64,000 nt of DNA from Phragmites australis (lineage: Eukaryota; Streptophyta; Magnoliopsida; Poales; Poaceae), in assembly GCF_958298935.1 (NCBI RefSeq), contig NC_084923.1, positions 126,501 to 190,500 on the forward strand. Reading direction: 5' to 3'. The notes below the pieces were generated by a model. It searched no databases, had not been told where the DNA came from, and was given only the letters and a program-made list of their open reading frames with translations. Positions within the stretch are counted from its first letter, which is position 1. Each line of letters opens with the position of its first letter. This document shows positions 61,524 to 64,000 of the stretch, piece after piece. Both the position numbers and the translations under genes were made by a program.

Positions 61524-62918
61524 TGTACATATGAAACAAAGTTAAAATGTATCTTGGTTTAATTATGATGAGTGATTGATATTGATTTTTATTTGGTTTG
61601 ATGATTTTTGATTTTGCATGAGTGTTGATATGATTTAAATTGATTTAAGATTTCATTTAAACATATTGATTATGGACTAACTAGAATTAGAGTGGAGATA
61701 TGCGTTACTTGTCTCATAGTGTACAGGTGATGGATGTAACTTGGCGGTCAATAACAGGATAATCGGGACTAAATGGAGTACTTGGTGCCGGACGATCAAG
61801 GAGGCCGGGCGGAGTCAAGGGTGATTCTAGCTGAACATGTGCAGATCAAGCAGAGCATGGAAGGTGGATGGAGACTGCGTATTGACAAAGTCAAGCGAAC
61901 GAGATACCGGTGCAAGTGACAAGACGTTCTGAGAGATCGGGAGCGAGAGAAACTTACCGGCGGTTAGGATCGCATGACGGAGTACACGCATGGACATCGA
62001 AACGCTTGCTTAAGGTGTAAGCAAGACGATGAGTCACGCTTTGAAAGCATGCAAGCGGTTTCACGATTTGGCCTAAAAATGTGAAAGGACTGGAGTAGTA
62101 CGTGGTACCATCACGAAGCTTGCGTCAAGGCGAAGCTAAGTCATGAAGGCATCATGACCGTCCGATGAATGGAGAAGAAAATAGACCAAAATACTCTCAG
62201 TGGTAGGTAGGAGTGTACTATAAGAGAGAGATATTTTGAGAAAAAGCTAGAAAATTTAGAGATTAACTTTGCTAAGCCTATAAATAAAGAGGTAGGGCTA
62301 TGAGAGAGTTTGAAATAGCCACTTGAACCCTTTGTGTCATTTATTTGAGAGTTTAGAGCTAGAGTTTTAAGGAGAGAAGGACGAGTGATTAGCCTATGTA
62401 ATATGTGAGAGTTATGAGAGACAAATCTTTGTAATCCGTCTAAAATAGGATTGACACATTTGAGAAATAAAGTTTATGTTTTGCATATTGAATTCCCCTC
62501 TTTCTAGTTTTCCTTTATTAGTTTTCTTGTAAGTTTGTAAGTTTTTCGATTTCTGGTTTGGATTTTCGTTTTGGTTTTTTGGCTGAATTTTTAGCACCTT
62601 GTGAGATCAATTTTTTTGTTACTAGAAGTATAAAATTCACATACATACGCTTATGTGATGGGTATTGAATTTTCTGGCCTCTAGATAATAAATTTGGAGA
62701 GTTTTGTTGCTCGGTGTTCATCTTTTCTTGTTTCTTTGCAAATTGTGATCTTTTGAGTCGTGTTATCTCGATTTTCTTTTATTAAAATTTCTCTCTGTTT
62801 TTACTTTTGGTTGAGTTTTGAGTAGGTTAGGTGATCAAATCGGAAAAAATCATCGATTTCGTAAAAAATTTATTGAACCACCTATTCACCCTTTCTATAC
62901 ATCAATCTCGTTCCTGCA
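61524..62918 (+). mobile_element. probable solo LTR, about 1.4 kb
   Basis: The right end resembles a common grass LTR terminus (CACCTATTCACCC, then ATCAATCTCGTTCCTGCA at 62918). The left border is placed at TGTACATATGAAAC (61524) because ATATA stands on both sides (61519-61523 and 62919-62923). That duplication is low-complexity, so the left border is tentative. A CCTATAAATAAAG TATA site near 62279 supports + orientation. No protein-coding content was found. Confidence 0.5.
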
Positions 62919-62923
62919 ATATA

Positions 62924-64000
62924 TATATACACACGTACTCGATCGATTCGATTCGTCCACGATGGACGCAAGTGAAGTGCGTGTGTATAGTAACATGGTA
63001 GCTCCATTATCGATCGCTTCGGCGGTCACCAATAGACGATCACATGCATGCACACAGAATACGTACGCACGAGATGATGCAAGCCCGACGCACGGCGGGT
63101 CGGACATATATACTGTTGATCTGTTACTCAAATGGATCGGATCAATCGAGTGCCTACAAGAAGTTGATTTCAGTGTACCTAGCCTACCTAATCGAGGGAG
63201 CCTCTGGTCGGTCTGGATCATGCAACTGGCTAAGTCAAAACGACGCAACCGCCCAAGGTCGTCGATCTCTTCTATCAGCTGCAATCAGCATTTCCACGCT
63301 TTGCCATCGTATCATATCATTTGAGTATTAGTTACTAGTACTACGTCCCGGGTTAGATAGATAGATGGATCGATCGATCGAACAGGAGTATTATATATAT
63401 ATATGCATGTGTTGAGTTGAGGCAACGTGGTGGTTGCAGCAATTTATATTCGTCTTGTTAATTGCGGCGGCCGGTCGAGAACCATGGTATCCATGCATGC
63501 ATGATCTCTAATAGTATATAGTCATCATGCTAGCTATAATATTATTAATATCATAGTAGATAACATAATAGATAACCTCTATAATAAACTATATACTTAT
63601 ATCACACTTTAAAACTAATATAGATTCATATATAATAGGGTTATAAAAATTACATACGTCCGAGGCACTTCCTCGATCACATGTAAGACCAACCCCAATG
63701 GGTTCCCGTCCCGGGTGGCATTCCCTTCACAATGGGAAAACGATCTCTACGGGAACGAAATTCGCCGCCCAATGCTTTCCCGTCGCAGCGCGGCGTGGGA
63801 CGGGAAAGGAGAGAGGTTCCCTTCCTTCGCGAAGAAGTCGAGCGGGGAAGAGTCCGGACGTTGGCCTTGCGCGCTCAGGTGGAAGACGCGGAGACAAGGG
63901 GTGGCACCGGCGCGACCCAGGATGGGGGCGGCGGAAGGGAGGTGACGAGGGGTTCTGGGTCCCGGAGGAAAGATCTAGCACGTGCGGAGGGAATTGGTGA
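62924..64000. other. non-coding to window end; GC-rich unassigned sequence from about 63690
   Basis: Short frames on both strands at 62895-63330 have no family resemblance. 63350-63690 is A/T-rich with GATC and CATGCATG motifs. From about 63690 the sequence turns GC-rich, with repeated AATGGG/CCCGTC wording (CCCCAATGGGTTCCCGTCCC), possibly the end of a DNA transposon or a leader region. The window cuts it off. Confidence 0.4.

Noticed and set aside
63698..64000. Open frame of 100 residues at the right edge as a new gene
   Set aside because: The Arg/Gly-rich composition follows GC content, it is open on several frames, and there is no family resemblance.

Overview
The window is nuclear DNA of a grass (Poaceae), most likely a panicoid. 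The evidence is GT-AG introns throughout, grass-like protein sequences (a maize-type cell number regulator 6, a grass beta-expansin), grass SINE/MITE/LTR types, and large repeat islands between short gene islands. No prokaryotic, viral or organellar gene block, tRNA, rRNA or CRISPR array was seen.

Layout. 1-10941 is a compact gene island on the + strand: the last exon of a PLAC8 gene (CNR6-like), a 12-exon mitochondrial phosphatidylserine decarboxylase (PSD), and a 3-exon coatomer alpha subunit (COPA). 10942-21000 is decaying: weak unassigned reading frames, an RPB9 (RNA polymerase II subunit 9) relic that lacks its central exon, a triple-nested insertion, and a broken 2-oxoglutarate dioxygenase gene. 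21000-31700 is almost entirely repeats. Its core is a solo LTR at 22289-27804 with a perfect 5-bp target duplication, which carries a second solo LTR and a hAT-type element inside it. A rotten copia fragment follows. 32206-51284 holds a complete 50-exon NOT1 gene (CCR4-NOT scaffold) whose exons sum to an exact multiple of three (2374 residues). A reverse-oriented copia LTR starts about 10 bases after its stop codon. 53764-55097 is a 4-exon beta-expansin on the minus strand. 56264-64000 holds a LINE relic, one solo LTR, a probable second one and no convincing gene.

The intact genes are unrelated housekeeping or cell-wall functions: mitochondrial phosphatidylethanolamine synthesis, COPI vesicle coat, mRNA deadenylation and wall loosening. 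They do not form a pathway or cluster. The two pseudogenes and at least four solo LTRs, with no complete LTR element, suggest a region where insertions have been repeatedly reduced by LTR-LTR recombination. I found no new molecular system. The most interesting signals are the target-duplication-supported nested insertions, the exon-deleted RPB9 copy, and the rebuilt promoter and 3' end of NOT1. Exon boundaries were set by eye from GT/AG sites and reading-frame continuity.
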